From assembly GCA_025175895.1 (NCBI GenBank), contig CM045990.1:41536658-41600657 (forward strand): 64,000 bases of DNA, in the 5' to 3' direction. The position numbers and the translations under genes were made by a program. Under the pieces are notes generated by a model. The model saw nothing but the letters and a program-made list of their open reading frames with translations. It did not search any database and had not been told where the DNA came from. Below are positions 11,908-24,464 of this stretch, in pieces (the first letter of the stretch is position 1; each line of letters begins with the position of its first letter). Source of the DNA: Wurfbainia villosa. Taxonomy: Eukaryota; Streptophyta; Magnoliopsida; Zingiberales; Zingiberaceae.

Positions 11908-12362
11908 CATTAACCATGGCAATGCAGATGCATGGTCATGCCTGCACACCTTACTCGCTACCACGACCCAGTGCGGCCTAGGTGGCACAACATGACAATT
12001 GTCCCAACTCAACAATAACCACTGCTCTCGAGTGGCCGAGTGGGAAGTATGAACAAGTAGCATATAAGCGTAAAGAGCTAGCTACATAATGGGGGTCCCT
12101 GTTGCTGGCCACTCCGACTGTCACTATCCATGAGTGGTCGAGTGCCACGCACCTAGGACAACTGCACGCTACTCCACCAACCATCACAATAGTGGGGCGA
12201 GTGCGACACACCAAATGCTCTGCCCACACACTAGTTACTCCTCCACGAGTAACCTGGGAGGCAGGATGACTAACGACCCTCTCAACCACAAGGGAGACCA
12301 AGTCGCTAGCATGCATGTAAATGACATGAATGCACAATCACACATACATACATCCACCACGG

Positions 12363-12567
12363 ACTCTCTATCCTACAAAGAGTCATACTTAACTGATCAA
12401 CACACTCTCTATCCTGTAGAGAGTCATACTCAACTGATCAACACACTCTCTATCCAGTATAGAGTCATACTCAAGTGATCAATACACTCTCTATCCTGCA
12501 GAGAGTTATACTCAACTGATTAACATACTCTCTATCCTACAAAGAGTCATACTCAATTGATCACAAC
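12363..12567. repeat. 41-bp minisatellite, five copies
   Basis: Five head-to-tail units begin ACTCTCTATCC. Each holds a short hairpin with stem CTCTCTA/TAGAGAG. The same unit occurs four times at 18138-18301 and about three times inverted at 26165-26283. Confidence 0.92.
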
Positions 12568-14501
12568 ACAGCTAGGACCACCGGTCCGTAGCGACACACT
12601 ATTCACAATCCACATGACCATATATAAACACATGATCTGAAATGGATACGTGATTCGTAACCATCATACAACGTAAGGAATGTAATATGACAATCAACTC
12701 TACATATAGGTCATCACCCATCCCTTTGATGAATTGTCTAAATTGCATAATTCAGATCTACAACCGAATTTAGCAACGTACACATAGGTAAACCACTAAA
12801 GGTCAACTTACCATAACCTCTATAATTCATAACAATGATGAATGAATAGATAACAACAATGACAGAGCATTTAAGTGCAAAGGCAAGTATCAAGCAACAG
12901 AAAAACTATAGTGAAGTGAAGCTCTAAGTGACAACAATATGAAATCATATACATTAGAGTTTAGCTACTACCTGACCAGGGTAGGAAATATTACCCACCT
13001 GCTAAGAAGTTCGTGATAAATATCTTCACGCCCGCAGACCTGTCTCGTATCCATGTCCTGCAAATATCATAACAAGTACTAAGTTCCAACACCCGACAAA
13101 TATACAAATCCACTACTACATCGTTCCTATATTCACATCCTTCTATCGAATGTGAATTATAAACCACAATCAACCATGGCCGATTCACTACCACACACAC
13201 ATCAATCTGCATCGAACTCAACAACACAACCAACTATAGATCGATATACTCTTTTCTTCATAAATCAATACCCCACAACCCTCATAGCTCACAATTTCAC
13301 AAATTTAGATATCTAATCACCCTAATTGAAATCCTCATCGTATCCCAGCTCCATCCTCAGCAATTCACAGCCATTCCCAGCTATTCACAACCATTTATAG
13401 TCACTCACAGTTATTCACAGCCACTCCAACTCACACTTGCACTAATACACAACTCTATTCAGTAGCTGAATAATAGAGCTACTACTTCATAGTCGGCCAA
13501 ACTCCATACCCCTATTCACACCCATTACAATAATACAACAACCAACAAATCTCATATCCACGGAAATAATAACAAACAAACTGTACAACACCTAAAATCA
13601 AAGATGTAAATACAGCTTACCTAACCTTGTCTCCCCTGTTCACAGTAGCACAAAAACTCCAACTCATAGCCTCACAGCCAATTCCACCATAAGAAATCCA
13701 CCCCACAGATCAAACAACCCAAAATCTAGCAATTTACAGCTAAAAGAGAGATGATAGATCAAGCTTACCAGCACTTGGGACTCCACGGCAAAGAAATTCC
13801 CCAACCGCCTGCTCTGCTTAGAAAAAGACCACTGCCCAAATCACAAATCGAGCTCAACCAAGGAGAATCATAGCTATAACCTAGATCTCGTCCAAGGTAA
13901 CACAAATTCGGCTCTTACCTCGCTCCGATGACAACCAGCCCTAGAAACCCCCTCAATCCGACGACTCTGCTCACTATCGCCCCTATCCGCTATTAGCCAC
14001 CGTTTGTTCCAAGAGAGAGTTAGATGTCCAAGAGGAAGAATAAGGCTCGGCAGCCGTGCGCTTTGGAGAAGAAGAGAAGGCAGAGAGGTAGAGGAGTTGC
14101 GCATGAGGAAAAAGGGGTTGTTGCATGGATGAGGAAGAAATCTAGGTGGAAGGCAAAGAGAAAATCGAAGACAAAACAAAACCGCTCGGCGAAGAAGGAA
14201 TTGCTGGACGATGGACGGTGATGGGTGAGGAGCGTGGTTGGGAATGCTTGGGGAGAAAGGAATCGACGGACGACGAGAATGGGAGGAAATGGATTGGCAT
14301 TAAGAAGTGGAGCGGGATTTGAGAAAGTGGGTCGGGTTTAATCCTATAAGCAATTAACCCTTGGTTCAATTAAACCTAAATTCAATTAAACCATTAAACT
14401 CTTAAGATAGGTTAGGTTTAATTAAATCCCTAACCATTTTTTTAATTTAATTTATCCCATAATAATATACTCCTTTAGCCATCTAATTGCGGTATTTTAC
14501 A

Positions 14502-16304
14502 TCCTCCCCTACTTCATAAAATTTGGTCCCCAAATTTCGTACTTAAATGTAAGGACCAATACAAGAAATTTTCGGAGCCATCACATACCTCAAGTGAACA
14601 GATGAGGGTATCGAGCTCGGATAGTATCCTCCAACTCTCATGTAGCCTTCTCATCAGTATGATGTTGCTATTCAACTTCTACAAGTCAGATGATTTTGTT
14701 CCACAACTGACGCTCCTTGCGACCAAGAATTCACACTGGAATCTCCTCGTAGGTCGCATTAGGCTGAAGTGGAATCAGTACCTCTCTCAAAACATGATCA
14801 AAATGTGGCACGTATTTCCTCAACATAAAAACATGAAATAGGTTATGAACACCCGCAAGTGTCGGAGGTAAAGCCAACCAGTAAGCTACACCCCCAATCT
14901 GCTCCAATATCTCAAATGGACCAATGTAGCGTGGCGCTAACTTTCCTTTTTAACCCAAATCTTTTGACTCCTTTGGTGGGTGAAACTCATAGGAATACAT
15001 GATCCCCTACTGTGAATTCCAAAGGCCTTCGCCTCCAGTCCGCGTAACTCTTCTGTCGATCCTGTGCCTCTGATAACCATCGTCTGATGACGCGCACCAA
15101 CTCTGCATCATGATGGATACTCTGTGACCCCAATAGTTATCGTTCCCCAATTTCCTCCCACAACACAGAAGATCTGCAGGGTCTGCCATATAAGGCCTTG
15201 AAAGGAGTCATCTGAATAGAAGAGTGGTAGCTGTTGTTATAGGCAAATTCCACTAAATGAATATGGTCCCCCCAACTACCTCTGAAATCTATAACACAAG
15301 ATCTCAGCAAATCCTCCAATGTTTGAATGGTACTCTCAAACTGTCCATCTGTCTGTGGATGAAACATTGTACTGAGTCGAAGCTCTGTGCCCATGGTCTG
15401 CTGCAGACTCTGCCAAAATCACGAGGTAAATCGCGGGTCTCTATCAGATATAATACTCAAAAGCACTCCATGCAACCTGATAATCTCTCGGCACTACAAC
15501 TCTGCCAGACTATCCAACGAGTCCGTCCCACGAATAGGAAGGAAATGAGCGGATTTGGTTAATCAATCCACAATCACCCAATTCGCATCATGCCCTTTGC
15601 GAGTTCTGGGCAATCCCGTAATGAAATCCATAGTGATATGCTCCCCCCTTCCATTCCGAAATCAGAATTTCCTGAAGCAATCCAGCGGGTTTATGATGTT
15701 TAGCTTTCACCTTCTGGCAAACTAAACATCGAGCAATAAAATCTAATGCAACTTTGGAAACCACTATCCTCCTCGGAGTCAGAGAAATACTTTCTCACAA
15801 GAGAAATCTACTGTCCAAAATCCACTCTATCGCCCAGAATTGTAAGTGACTAGGAGACTATAATGACCAATCTCCCTGGTTATATCTGTCCGTGCCCTAG
15901 CAACTCTATAGTAGCTACACAGTAGCTAGCCAACACTCCATGAGCATTTTTGCTCCATACAACTACAAATCAATATAATAACTGCTAAGTTCATGCCATA
16001 TGTATGACAGCTTATCTCGCAGTTCCTCAACTGTCGTAAGCTTAAGATACGTCTCATTCAACTATATCAGATCCGCTCCAATCCCTACAATGATGCATCC
16101 ATGTACAGTACCCTTCCATCTACACTGGAAGGATTGGCTAACACTGGTGCAAACGTCAATCATCATCTAGGCCCTGAAACCTAGTTTCACAGGCTTCTGA
16201 CCAAGTGATTTCCATCACCTGCTTGGTCAAACAAGTCCATAGTATAGTAATGCTAAAACACTCTATCAACAACAACAGAAATAACCAAATCAATACAAGG
16301 AAAC
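14502..16304 (-). pseudogene. Chromovirus (Tekay/Del) pol 3' fragment: integrase to C-terminus
   Basis: Integrase would insert the element cDNA into chromatin. Reading leftward on the minus strand, recognisable pieces are: the zinc-binding end (CLVCQKVKAKHH, about 15725-15690), the core start (MDFITGLPRTRK, about 15630-15595), the ISDRDPR segment near 15440, and the only long open stretch, 15394-15137, with HPQTDGQ and LVEFAYNNSYHSS. Then come AQDRQKSYADWRRRPLEF (near 15050) and the C-terminal RKYVP and ARYPHLF motifs (about 14815-14590). Stops and frameshifts separate the pieces. Motif order and wording fit the Tekay/Del clade. Reverse transcriptase and gag are missing. Positions 14502-14512 are the purine tract. 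Confidence 0.8.
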
Positions 16305-17427
16305 TATTGGTGCAGTAGGCACAAGATAATCAAACCTAAGTTAAGGTTATATCATTATTTCATGAGCTGAAGGTCAGTGACACTCGGAGAATCTCGGATA
16401 GAGAAACCGTGGTGGTTGGACAACACCGGGAGAACTTCGGAGGGAGCCGAAGAACTCAGGTGGAGACCTGAAGCAAAGCTTCAAGTCACAAGGACCTAAG
16501 GTAAGCTCATGTGTGTGAGTGAATGCAAGGTTGGGTCCTCCGTACGGGGATGTCCTTAGGCGACGATCCAGCCAAGACTTCCCGTGGAAGGTCTAGGTCA
16601 ATATTGAACAGTAAGTGGCCATCAAATTCACTTATATTGCTTTCATTTTTGAGCTAACTTGCTGTTGCAGCCGGAAACCCTTGCAATAGTCGACTGCTGG
16701 TTGTTGGCACGATCACTGGTGGCATCAATCGATCCGATAGGGTTGATCGATCACCGATCGCCATTCAAATTCCAGCTCGATGAGAGTCAATCTTCATTCC
16801 CTCATCTTAGGGTGAGGTGGCCTTTTTGGATAAAACTTGATCTCAATGTCTAGGGGGTTGAAAGGATATAAAAGGAGGGGAGTTTCACCCCTTTAGGTCA
16901 TCATCTAAGCTCCCAAAATGCCTCTGCAACTCTACTCTCCTACGACAAAGCATCGTTTAAACACCGACAACACGAGCTCAATCTTCACCCTCTTAGTTGT
17001 CAGTATCAGTTTCATATTTAGTTACTTCTAATTTCTGTATTTCATTTCTTTTATCGAGCTTTTATCATAACGAGGAGAGGGGGTTTGTCTCTCTACCTCG
17101 AGATTTCTCGAAGTTTTGTAATCGTCATCTCCTACCTCTAACGAGGAGGAGAAGTTTTAGTGAATTGCCCTCCGTACATAATCACAGACTGCTAGGGCCT
17201 TAGATTAACAGCCGGTAGGCTGTGAATCAAGTAAAACTAAGCCTTGTTCATTTACTTTTCGTTGTGCATTTTTCTCTTGCTTGTGTTTTAATCGTATCGA
17301 CGAAAAGAATTCATGTGTGCTATTCACCCCCCTCTAGCGCTCTTTTTACGATCTAACAATTGGTATCAGAGCGGGGGAACTACGATTTGGTGTAACCACC
17401 AATCTAGCATCTTGTTAAACGCCATCA
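16305..17427 (+). mobile_element. Truncated plus-strand Copia element H: one LTR, primer site and internal stub
   Basis: The LTR spans 16305-17358 (TATTGG, a mutated TGTTGG, to ATCTAACA). A TATA box, TATAAAAG, lies at 16867-16874 and the typical end ATTCACCCCCCTCTAG is near 17322. After the primer site only about 55 internal bases remain before element B LTR sequence resumes. One deletion appears to have removed the rest of H, part of B pol and about 900 bases of the B 5' LTR. Positions 16388-16430 hold one copy of a motif that is repeated at 30560-30780. Confidence 0.72.
17361..17372 (+). other. Primer-binding site of element H
   Basis: TGGTATCAGAGC on the plus strand, two bases after the LTR end at 17358. 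Confidence 0.92.
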
Positions 17428-20276
17428 ACTATGAAAATGCAGATGCATGGTCATGCCTGCACACCCTATTCGCTACCACGACTCCAGTGTGGCCTAGGTG
17501 GCACAACATGACAACTGTCCCAACTCAACAACAACCACCACTCTCGAGTGGCCGAGTGGACAGTATGAACAAGTAGCATATAAGCGTAATAAGCTAGCTA
17601 CACAATGGGGGTCCCTGTTGTTGGCCACTCTGATTGTCACTACCCATGAGTGGTCGAGTGCCACGCACCCAGGATAACTGCACGCAACTCCAACAACCAC
17701 TGTCAATAGTGGGGCGAGTGCGACACAACAAATGCTCTATCCTCACACCAGTTACTCCTTATATATATATATATATATATACTCAACAACAACCACTGCT
17801 CTAGAGTGGCCGAGTGGGCAGTATGAACAAGTAGCATATAAGCGTAATAAGCTAGCTACACAATGAGGGTCCCTACTGCTGGCCACTCCGACTGTCACTA
17901 CCCATGAGTGGTCGAGTGTCACGCACCCATGACAACTGCATGCTACTCCAACAACCACTATCAATAGTGGGTCGAGTGCGACATAACAAATGCTCTGCCC
18001 TCACACTAGTTACTCCTCCATGAGTAACCTAGGAGGTAGGATGATTGACGACCCTCTCAACCACAAGGGAGACCAAGTCATCGGAATGCATGTAAATGAC
18101 ATGAATGCATAGTCACACATACATACATCCACCACAGACTCTCTATCCTACAGAGAGTCATACTCAACTGATCAACACACTCTCTATCCCGTAGAGAGTT
18201 ATACTCAAGTGATCAATACACTCTCGATCCTGCAGAGAGTCATACTCAACTGATCAATACACTCTCTATCCTGCAGAGAGTCATACTCAATTGATCACAA
18301 CCAAGCTATGACCACTGGTCCGTAGCGATACACTATCCACAATCCACATGACCATACAAAAACACATGATCCGAAATGGAGACGTGATCCGTAACCGTCA
18401 TACCACGTAAGGAATGTAATATGACAATCAACTCTACATATAGGTCATCACCCATCCCCTAGATGAATTGTCTAAATTGCACAATTCGGATCTACAACCG
18501 AATTTAGCTACGTACATGTAGGTAAACGACTATAGGTCAACTTACCATAACCTCTATAATTCATAACAATGATGAATGAATAGATAACAACAATGACAGA
18601 GCATTAAAGTGCAAAGGCAAGTATCAAACAATAGAAAACCTAGAGTGGAGTCAAGCTCTAAGTGACAACAATATGAAATTATATACATTAGGATTTAGCT
18701 ACTACTTAACCAGGGTAGGAAATATTACCCACGTGCTAAGAAGTTCATGATAAATATCTTCACGCTCGCAAACCTGTCTCGTATCCACATCCTACAAATA
18801 TCATAACAAGTACTAAGTTCCAACACCCGACAAATATACAAATCCACTACTACATCGTTCCTATATTCACATCCTTCTATCGAATGTGAATTAGAAACCC
18901 CAATCAACCATGGCCGATTCACTACCACACACACATCTATCCGCATCGAACTCAACAACACAACCAACTATAGATCGGTATACTCCTTTCTTCATAAATC
19001 AATCCCCCACAACCCTCACAACTCACAATTTCACAAATTTAGGGATCTAATCACCCTAATTGAAATCCTCATCGCATCCCAACTCCATCCTTAGCCATTC
19101 ACATCCATTCTCAGCCATTCACAGTTATTCACAGCTATTTATAGTCACTCACAACTATTCATAGCCACTCCAACTCACACATGCACTAATACACAACTCT
19201 ATTCATAGCCCAGAATAGAGCTACTACTTCACAGCCGGCTAAACTCCAACCCATAGCCGAGCAATACCCCCGTTCACAACCATTTCAATAATACAACAAC
19301 CAATAAATCTCATATCCACGGAAGCAATAAAATACAAACTGTACAACACCTAAAATCAAAGTTGTAAATACAACTTACCTTACCTCGTCTCCCTTGTTCA
19401 CAGTCGCACAAAAACTCCAACTCATAGCCCCACAACCAATTCCACCACCCCACAGATCACACAACCCAAAACCTAGCAATTTACTACTAAAAGAGAGAGG
19501 ATAGATCAAGCTTACCAACACTTGGGACTCCACTGACAACAATTTCCCCCAAATCTGCCCTATTCGCCGGAAAAAGACCACTACCCAAATCACCAATCGA
19601 GCTCAACCAAGGAGAATCACAGCTATAACCTAGATCTCGTCCAAGGTAACACAAATTTGGCTCTTACCTCGCTCCAACGACAACCATCCATAGAACCCCC
19701 CCTCAATTCGGCGACTTTGCTCACTACTGCCCCCTAGCCATTGCCAGCCATCGTTTGCTCCGGCAGAGAGTTAGACGTCTAAGAGGAATAAGAAGGCTCG
19801 GCAGCCGTGTGCTTCGGAGAAGAAGAGAAGGCAGAGAGGTAGAGGAGTTGCACGTGAGGAAAAGGGGGTTGTCGTGCGGATGAGGAAGAAATCTGGGTGG
19901 AAGGCAAAGAGAAAACCTAAGAGAAAACAAACTAGCTCGGCGAGGAAGGAATTGTTGGACGGCGAAGTCGGCGATGGGTGAGGAGCGCGGCTGGGAACAC
20001 TCGGGGAGAAAGGAATCAACGGACGGGGAGAACGGGAAGAAATGAGTTGGCGTTAAGAAATGGAGCGGGGTTTGAGAAAGTCGATCGGGTTTTTACTATC
20101 GGGTCGGATTTAATCCTATAAGCAATTAATCCTTGGTTCAATTAAACTTTGATTCAATTAAACCATTAAACTCTTAAGATAAGTTGGTTTAATTAAATCC
20201 ATAACCATATTTTTTTAAATTTAATTTATCCCATAATAATATTACTTTTTTAGCCATCTATTTGTGGTATTTTACA
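17428..20276 (-). repeat. 5' LTR of element B, truncated
   Basis: It matches 11917-14501 in order and orientation and ends TTTTACA, the LTR start in transcription sense. The terminal ~900 bases next to the expected primer site are gone. It carries a private internal duplication (17523-18019) and a four-copy 41-bp minisatellite at 18138-18301. The next bases, CCATC, would be the target-site duplicate. Confidence 0.78.
17523..18019. repeat. Direct duplication of ~236 bp joined by a TA run
   Basis: Positions 17523-17758 and 17781-18018 are near-identical segments starting ACTCAACAACAACCAC. A (TA)n tract at 17759-17780 separates them. The sister LTR at 10978-14501 has a single copy. Confidence 0.88.
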
Positions 20277-20833
20277 CCATCTGCCATCGATTTATATTGT
20301 GGTATCATAATTTATTTATTGAAGTTGTTGTTTTACTTCTCGTTTCATTTTCTTTGAGATAATTTTTAGGTTAAGTGTTGCACTTCTCATCATTGTACTT
20401 TGATTTACATCACTTCCTCATAAATTCAACCACCTTGGTACTCAAGTGTGCAAAAAGTAACCTAAATTTTTGAAATGATAGTATATCATGCCTCCCAGTT
20501 GTGTATATAGTCGGAGAGTACTTAGATGTAGTTTTGGATGAACACCCAGGCTTGCCACTGTGTAGGCAAGTGGAGTATGCAATCGGAGTGATGTTGGAAA
20601 TAGTTTCGATATCAAAGATCCCATACCGAACGATACTATGGAAATTGGAAGAACGTAGGTTGCGGTTATATGAGGTATTGGATTAGAGATTGTTCGTCTC
20701 AGTGTTTATCCAGCTATCCTTTGTTACAGATAAAGGGTCTGTTTAGACTAGCTAAAGAACACCTGTGTATACTCTAAAGTTGGTTTATCGTCGGGATATC
20801 ATTAGCCTAGGAAAAAAAGAGGCAGGTGTGTAG
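20277..20833 (+). pseudogene. Chromovirus reverse transcriptase N-terminal fragment
   Basis: The open stretch 20501-20686 encodes EYLDVVLDEHPGLP, then QVEYAIGVM and ISKIPYR. This is the segment that opens the reverse-transcriptase domain of Tekay/Del elements. The same region is seen inverted at 60330-60518. Bases 20690-20830 match the inverse of 60180-60330 without a usable frame. The first 200 bases have no recognisable coding content. Confidence 0.62.
20829..20833. other. Target-site duplicate TGTAG (left copy)
   Basis: The 5-bp TGTAG occurs directly before 20834 and again at 23056-23060, flanking the 2,222-base LTR. Confidence 0.85.
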
Positions 20834-23055
20834 TGTTAGTAATATATTAGAGGTGTCCTAAGGCAATCACCTTATGTTTAAACCATTTATATGATAAATG
20901 AAGATTCACTATTTGAGTATACATGTTTTCATGTATTTGATTAGATCTTAAACTCATTTACTCAATGTCCACAATACGATTCACAGCATGAGAGAATTTG
21001 TGATTGGATCACAACTAGTGAGTATCTTTACATGTGTAATTATGATGTATTGGAATTATCCCTAGTCGATGAATTGATGGATTTGGATACCATCAATTCT
21101 GTCGAGATTATCATGAGGCATACTCTTTGGTGTATCAAAGCAGCTGATTCTCATTGGCTGGAGACATTGTGATGTCCGGAGTTGATCGTGGATGCTAGTT
21201 ATGGTAACTAATTCATTGGAGTGACCAGCTGTTAGACTTCATATGGTTCTCTGCATATATGGGTATGTCAATGAAGTTCTTATAGCAGCTTAAGTGCGAT
21301 GTTCCTTCGACTTGCGATATTTAAGTTATCTTGGTCATGAAGACTTATGCTTTGACATCTTAAGTAAGCATCTCCGAGGAGATGTGGACCCGGAATGATT
21401 GGTATAACTCAAAGTGGCCGAAGGTGTTTGAATAGCCTATAAAGGATTCACCACTCCTTGCGAGGAGATGTATACCCTTGGCCTCTCGTCGGATTGTTAC
21501 TAAAGTCTTTGGCCAAAGTATTACATGTTTAGAGTATGGTACTCTAGGATACATGTGCAGTAACTAGAATCCTAGGATAAGGAAATGATACTTGGGCTAG
21601 GTGTGACGTAGTCAGCCTAGTGGGGACTGACACAATAGACCATGTCCTGAACCAAGTGGGTATAAGATGAGTGAAGGGAATGAGGCACGATTCATTGTAG
21701 CTGCTGAAGGATTTCAGAAATGGTTCTGGAATCAACCATTGATTTTTCAGTTAATTGGGGATCATGATGTACTACTAGGTGCCACTCATGATTGTTCTAT
21801 AATTAATGGTTAATTATAGACTACCAATATAAATAGGGAACCTATTTTATCACATGCACAATGAGCGTAATTCGAAGGATTTAAAACGAGCTTGAGAATG
21901 AGATTCTCATATCGAGAGAAATTAGGTTTGGTTGGACCAAACAAGGAGCGAGCATGAAATTGTTTCAGTTGCAACGGAAGCATGGATGGGTCGAGTCTTA
22001 TGAAGACATGATGGATAAACCAAATTGGTTTGGTTCTAATCCAATGGTGGAAAATAAATCAAAGTGGTTTGGTTTGTTTTAAATGAATGAACCAAAGTTG
22101 GTTCGGTTCGTTTTAACTTGAAATAGACCAACTCGGTTCGATTTATTTTAACTTAAGTTATTGGAGCGGGTTAATGAGTTTTGGTTAGAAACCAATAACT
22201 CTAAGGAGAAGGTTTCTTAATGGTTAAGAAACACGCGCTCTATAAAAGTGCGGCTAGAGGTTTGGGGACCCCTAAGTTTATTTTTGGAAAATTCTCTTCC
22301 TCTCCTCTCCCTCTCTTCTCCTTGCCACCGCCCAAGGGGTTCCACGCCAACCCAGCTTTTGTGCCGCCGTCCACCCCAGCTACCGGCCACTCATCCGGCG
22401 ACCCTCCAACGATCCACCTTGGCTCCGGTGACCAAGGATCAGTTGGCCATCTCCTTTGGTCGGCGCCGAGTCCTCTACCAAGCTGTCCAAATTTTGGACA
22501 GCTTGTTTTCTTCTTGTCGGAGCATCATTTGGATGGCATTTGGAGCTCCGATAGCGACTTCCTTACCGGGGATTGGATCTCTGGTAATCCTCATAGGTGG
22601 AGGACCAAGGATTCGTCAATCGGTTGACAAATACCTCTCCGGAGAAGCGAGTTTTGGGGACTCATTTTTGCATCCGAATTTTGATTCGGATTGCGAGATC
22701 CTCTCGATCACATCGTCTTCGACACGAGGCTAGTGACTCCTACGAAGACGATGCTCGTAGCTTGGTGAAGCTATCCCGATGGTACTCATCGTGGATACGG
22801 ATAGAGGCAATTCTAGCGAGAGTTGCTCTGGTTGATGTCATTCCCACTGCATGTGATACGTCAGGTATAACTAGCATAATTTCCTTTTATTCTAAAATTT
22901 GAAACTACAATTATGTCTACACACATTGTATCTTGCATGCGTGTAGTGTGTGTATTGTAATAAATTAGATTTATTGCTTTTAATTCTTTCGCTGTGTACA
23001 TGTTTACGAAACATGTTCGAACACACACTCGCTGCGGTGCCGAGGAAACCCAACA
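20834..23055 (+). repeat. Solo LTR, 2.2 kb, family unassigned
   Basis: It begins TGTTAG and ends CCCAACA, with 5-bp TGTAG duplicates on both sides. There is no internal primer site, purine tract or retroviral domain, so it is a recombined solo LTR. A TATA box, TATAAAAG, lies at 22241-22248 followed by a GC-richer leader, which orients it to the plus strand. The frames at 22220-22627 and 22248-22733 overlap this leader and resemble nothing I recognise. No other copy exists in the window to classify it. Confidence 0.82.
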
Positions 23056-23060
23056 TGTAG

Positions 23061-24464
23061 AAGACAACATTTCATACTTGGTATGAATTTTATGAGATTT
23101 TGATAATATTGTTAGACTTATTAATGATTTAGTCGTTAATGGACTTGAGGAATTGAGTATCCTAGAAGCGGTTGGATTAGTTGTGGTTGTTGGAGTTGTG
23201 TGACTTGGCCACTATTGATGGTGATAGTTGGAGTTGCGCACTCGGCCACCATAGAGGGTGGTTTCCTTGTATTGATTTGGTTATTACTGCAGATGTGGAT
23301 AGGATGCTCTAGCGTTACTATAATGCTGACTTGTTGGACTAAGAAGGCGATGGAAATCACTGGGTCAAAAGCTTGTGAAGCTAGGTTTCAGGGCCTAGAT
23401 GGTGGCTGACTTTTGCATCAGTGTTAGTTAATCCTTCCGGTGTGGATGGAAGGGTTTTGTACGCAGATGTATCATTTCAGAGATTGGAGTGATTTTGATG
23501 CAGTTGCACGAGACATATCTTATGCTTACGTCAGTTAAGAAACTACAAGATAAGTTGTTATGTAAGTGATGTGGTTTTAGCAGATATGATCTTGTGTAGT
23601 AGTTGTATGGAGCAAAATGCTCATGGAGTTTTGGCTAGCTACTATAGAGTTGTTAGTTCACAGACAGATGCAACAAGGGAGATTGCACTATAGTCTCTCC
23701 GTCACTTCTAGTTCTGTGTGATAGAGTGGATTTTGGACAGTAGATTGATTTCTCTTGTGAGAAAATAATTCTCTATCTTCGAGGAGAATAGTGGGTTACA
23801 AAGTTGTGTTAGATTTAGGAAGAGTTATCTCAGGAGACTCATCATTTGAGATTTGTGATTTATTCAGAAGATATCCAAAAATAGCGAGTTCTGAAATGTT
23901 CTTGTTGGCAGAACGATATATAGGAAATGATTGATTCCATAACTTGGTGTTGAAGTGTCAACTAGTAAAGGTGAAATGTTGGTGACTAGTAGGGTTACGT
24001 ACTGAGATGAAAGTGGTAGCCTAGTATGATGGACTACGTTGGGAGATTATCTAGAATTCGGAAAGGACTTGATGCGATTTGGGGTAATCGATGGTTGATT
24101 AGTCAAGTCCGCTCATTTTCTTTCGAGCCGTAAGATGAATTTCATGGGATCACTTGATGAAATTATATCCATGGAGTATCCTTGAGTATCATTTCTGATA
24201 GTGATTCATGATTTACTTTACGATTCCGATAAAGTCTTCAACAGGTCATGGATATAGAGCTCCACTTTGGTACGAATATTTATCTTTTAATAGGTCTGTT
24301 GAGAGTATATATGAGAGCTGAAAAATAATATTCAACCTCAGTATCCCATTTAGTCACTTGTGGTGTGTGACTTTTCTCCAGATACTTAAGATGGTTATTG
24401 TGACATCTCGTACTTGTACATGAGTTGAAAATTTAAGGACCAAATTTTTATTAGTGGAGGAGAA
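23061..24464 (+). pseudogene. Chromovirus pol fragment (RT/RNase H to integrase), decayed
   Basis: No long frame survives. Segments align by eye with the inverted element A, and around 24170-24250 the integrase signature is still readable in one frame as ISDSDS, stop, FT. The segment near 24105 reads SAHFL. The end at 24456-24464 is the purine tract GGAGGAGAA. Many C:G to T:A changes account for the decay. Confidence 0.65.

Larger units (their letters stand above)
10978..14501 (-). repeat. 3' LTR of element B, terminus cut by the Copia array
   Basis: About 3.5 kb survives. The left edge matches the element A LTR from about 62760 (the GGTTAATACAAGGCC segment), so roughly 60 terminal bases are displaced beyond the array. 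The right edge (TTTTACA at 14501) is followed by the purine tract at 14502. Open frames inside (for example 12134-12478 and 13874-14179) show no family signature and are LTR by-products. Confidence 0.78.
10978..20276 (-). mobile_element. Tekay/Del-type Gypsy element B, disrupted
   Basis: Two long LTR copies in the same orientation (10978-14501 and about 17428-20276) flank about 1.8 kb of decayed pol. The LTR start on the minus strand is TGTAAAATACC, followed inward by a purine tract. Pol motifs (see the pseudogene entry) place it in the chromovirus Tekay/Del group. A Copia LTR (16305-17358) sits inside; the primer site, the upstream pol and gag, and the end of the 5' LTR are deleted. Confidence 0.75.

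Noticed and set aside
12363..12567. Possible CRISPR-like array
   Set aside because: The 41-bp units are contiguous without unique spacers and the DNA is plant LTR sequence.
13874..14369. Frames rich in Arg/Lys or Leu/Pro on both strands
   Set aside because: They lie in the GC-rich part of the element B LTR; composition alone explains them and the sister LTR breaks them.
22220..22733. Overlapping 135- and 161-codon frames
   Set aside because: They sit in the leader of the solo LTR, overlap each other in different frames and show no domain.
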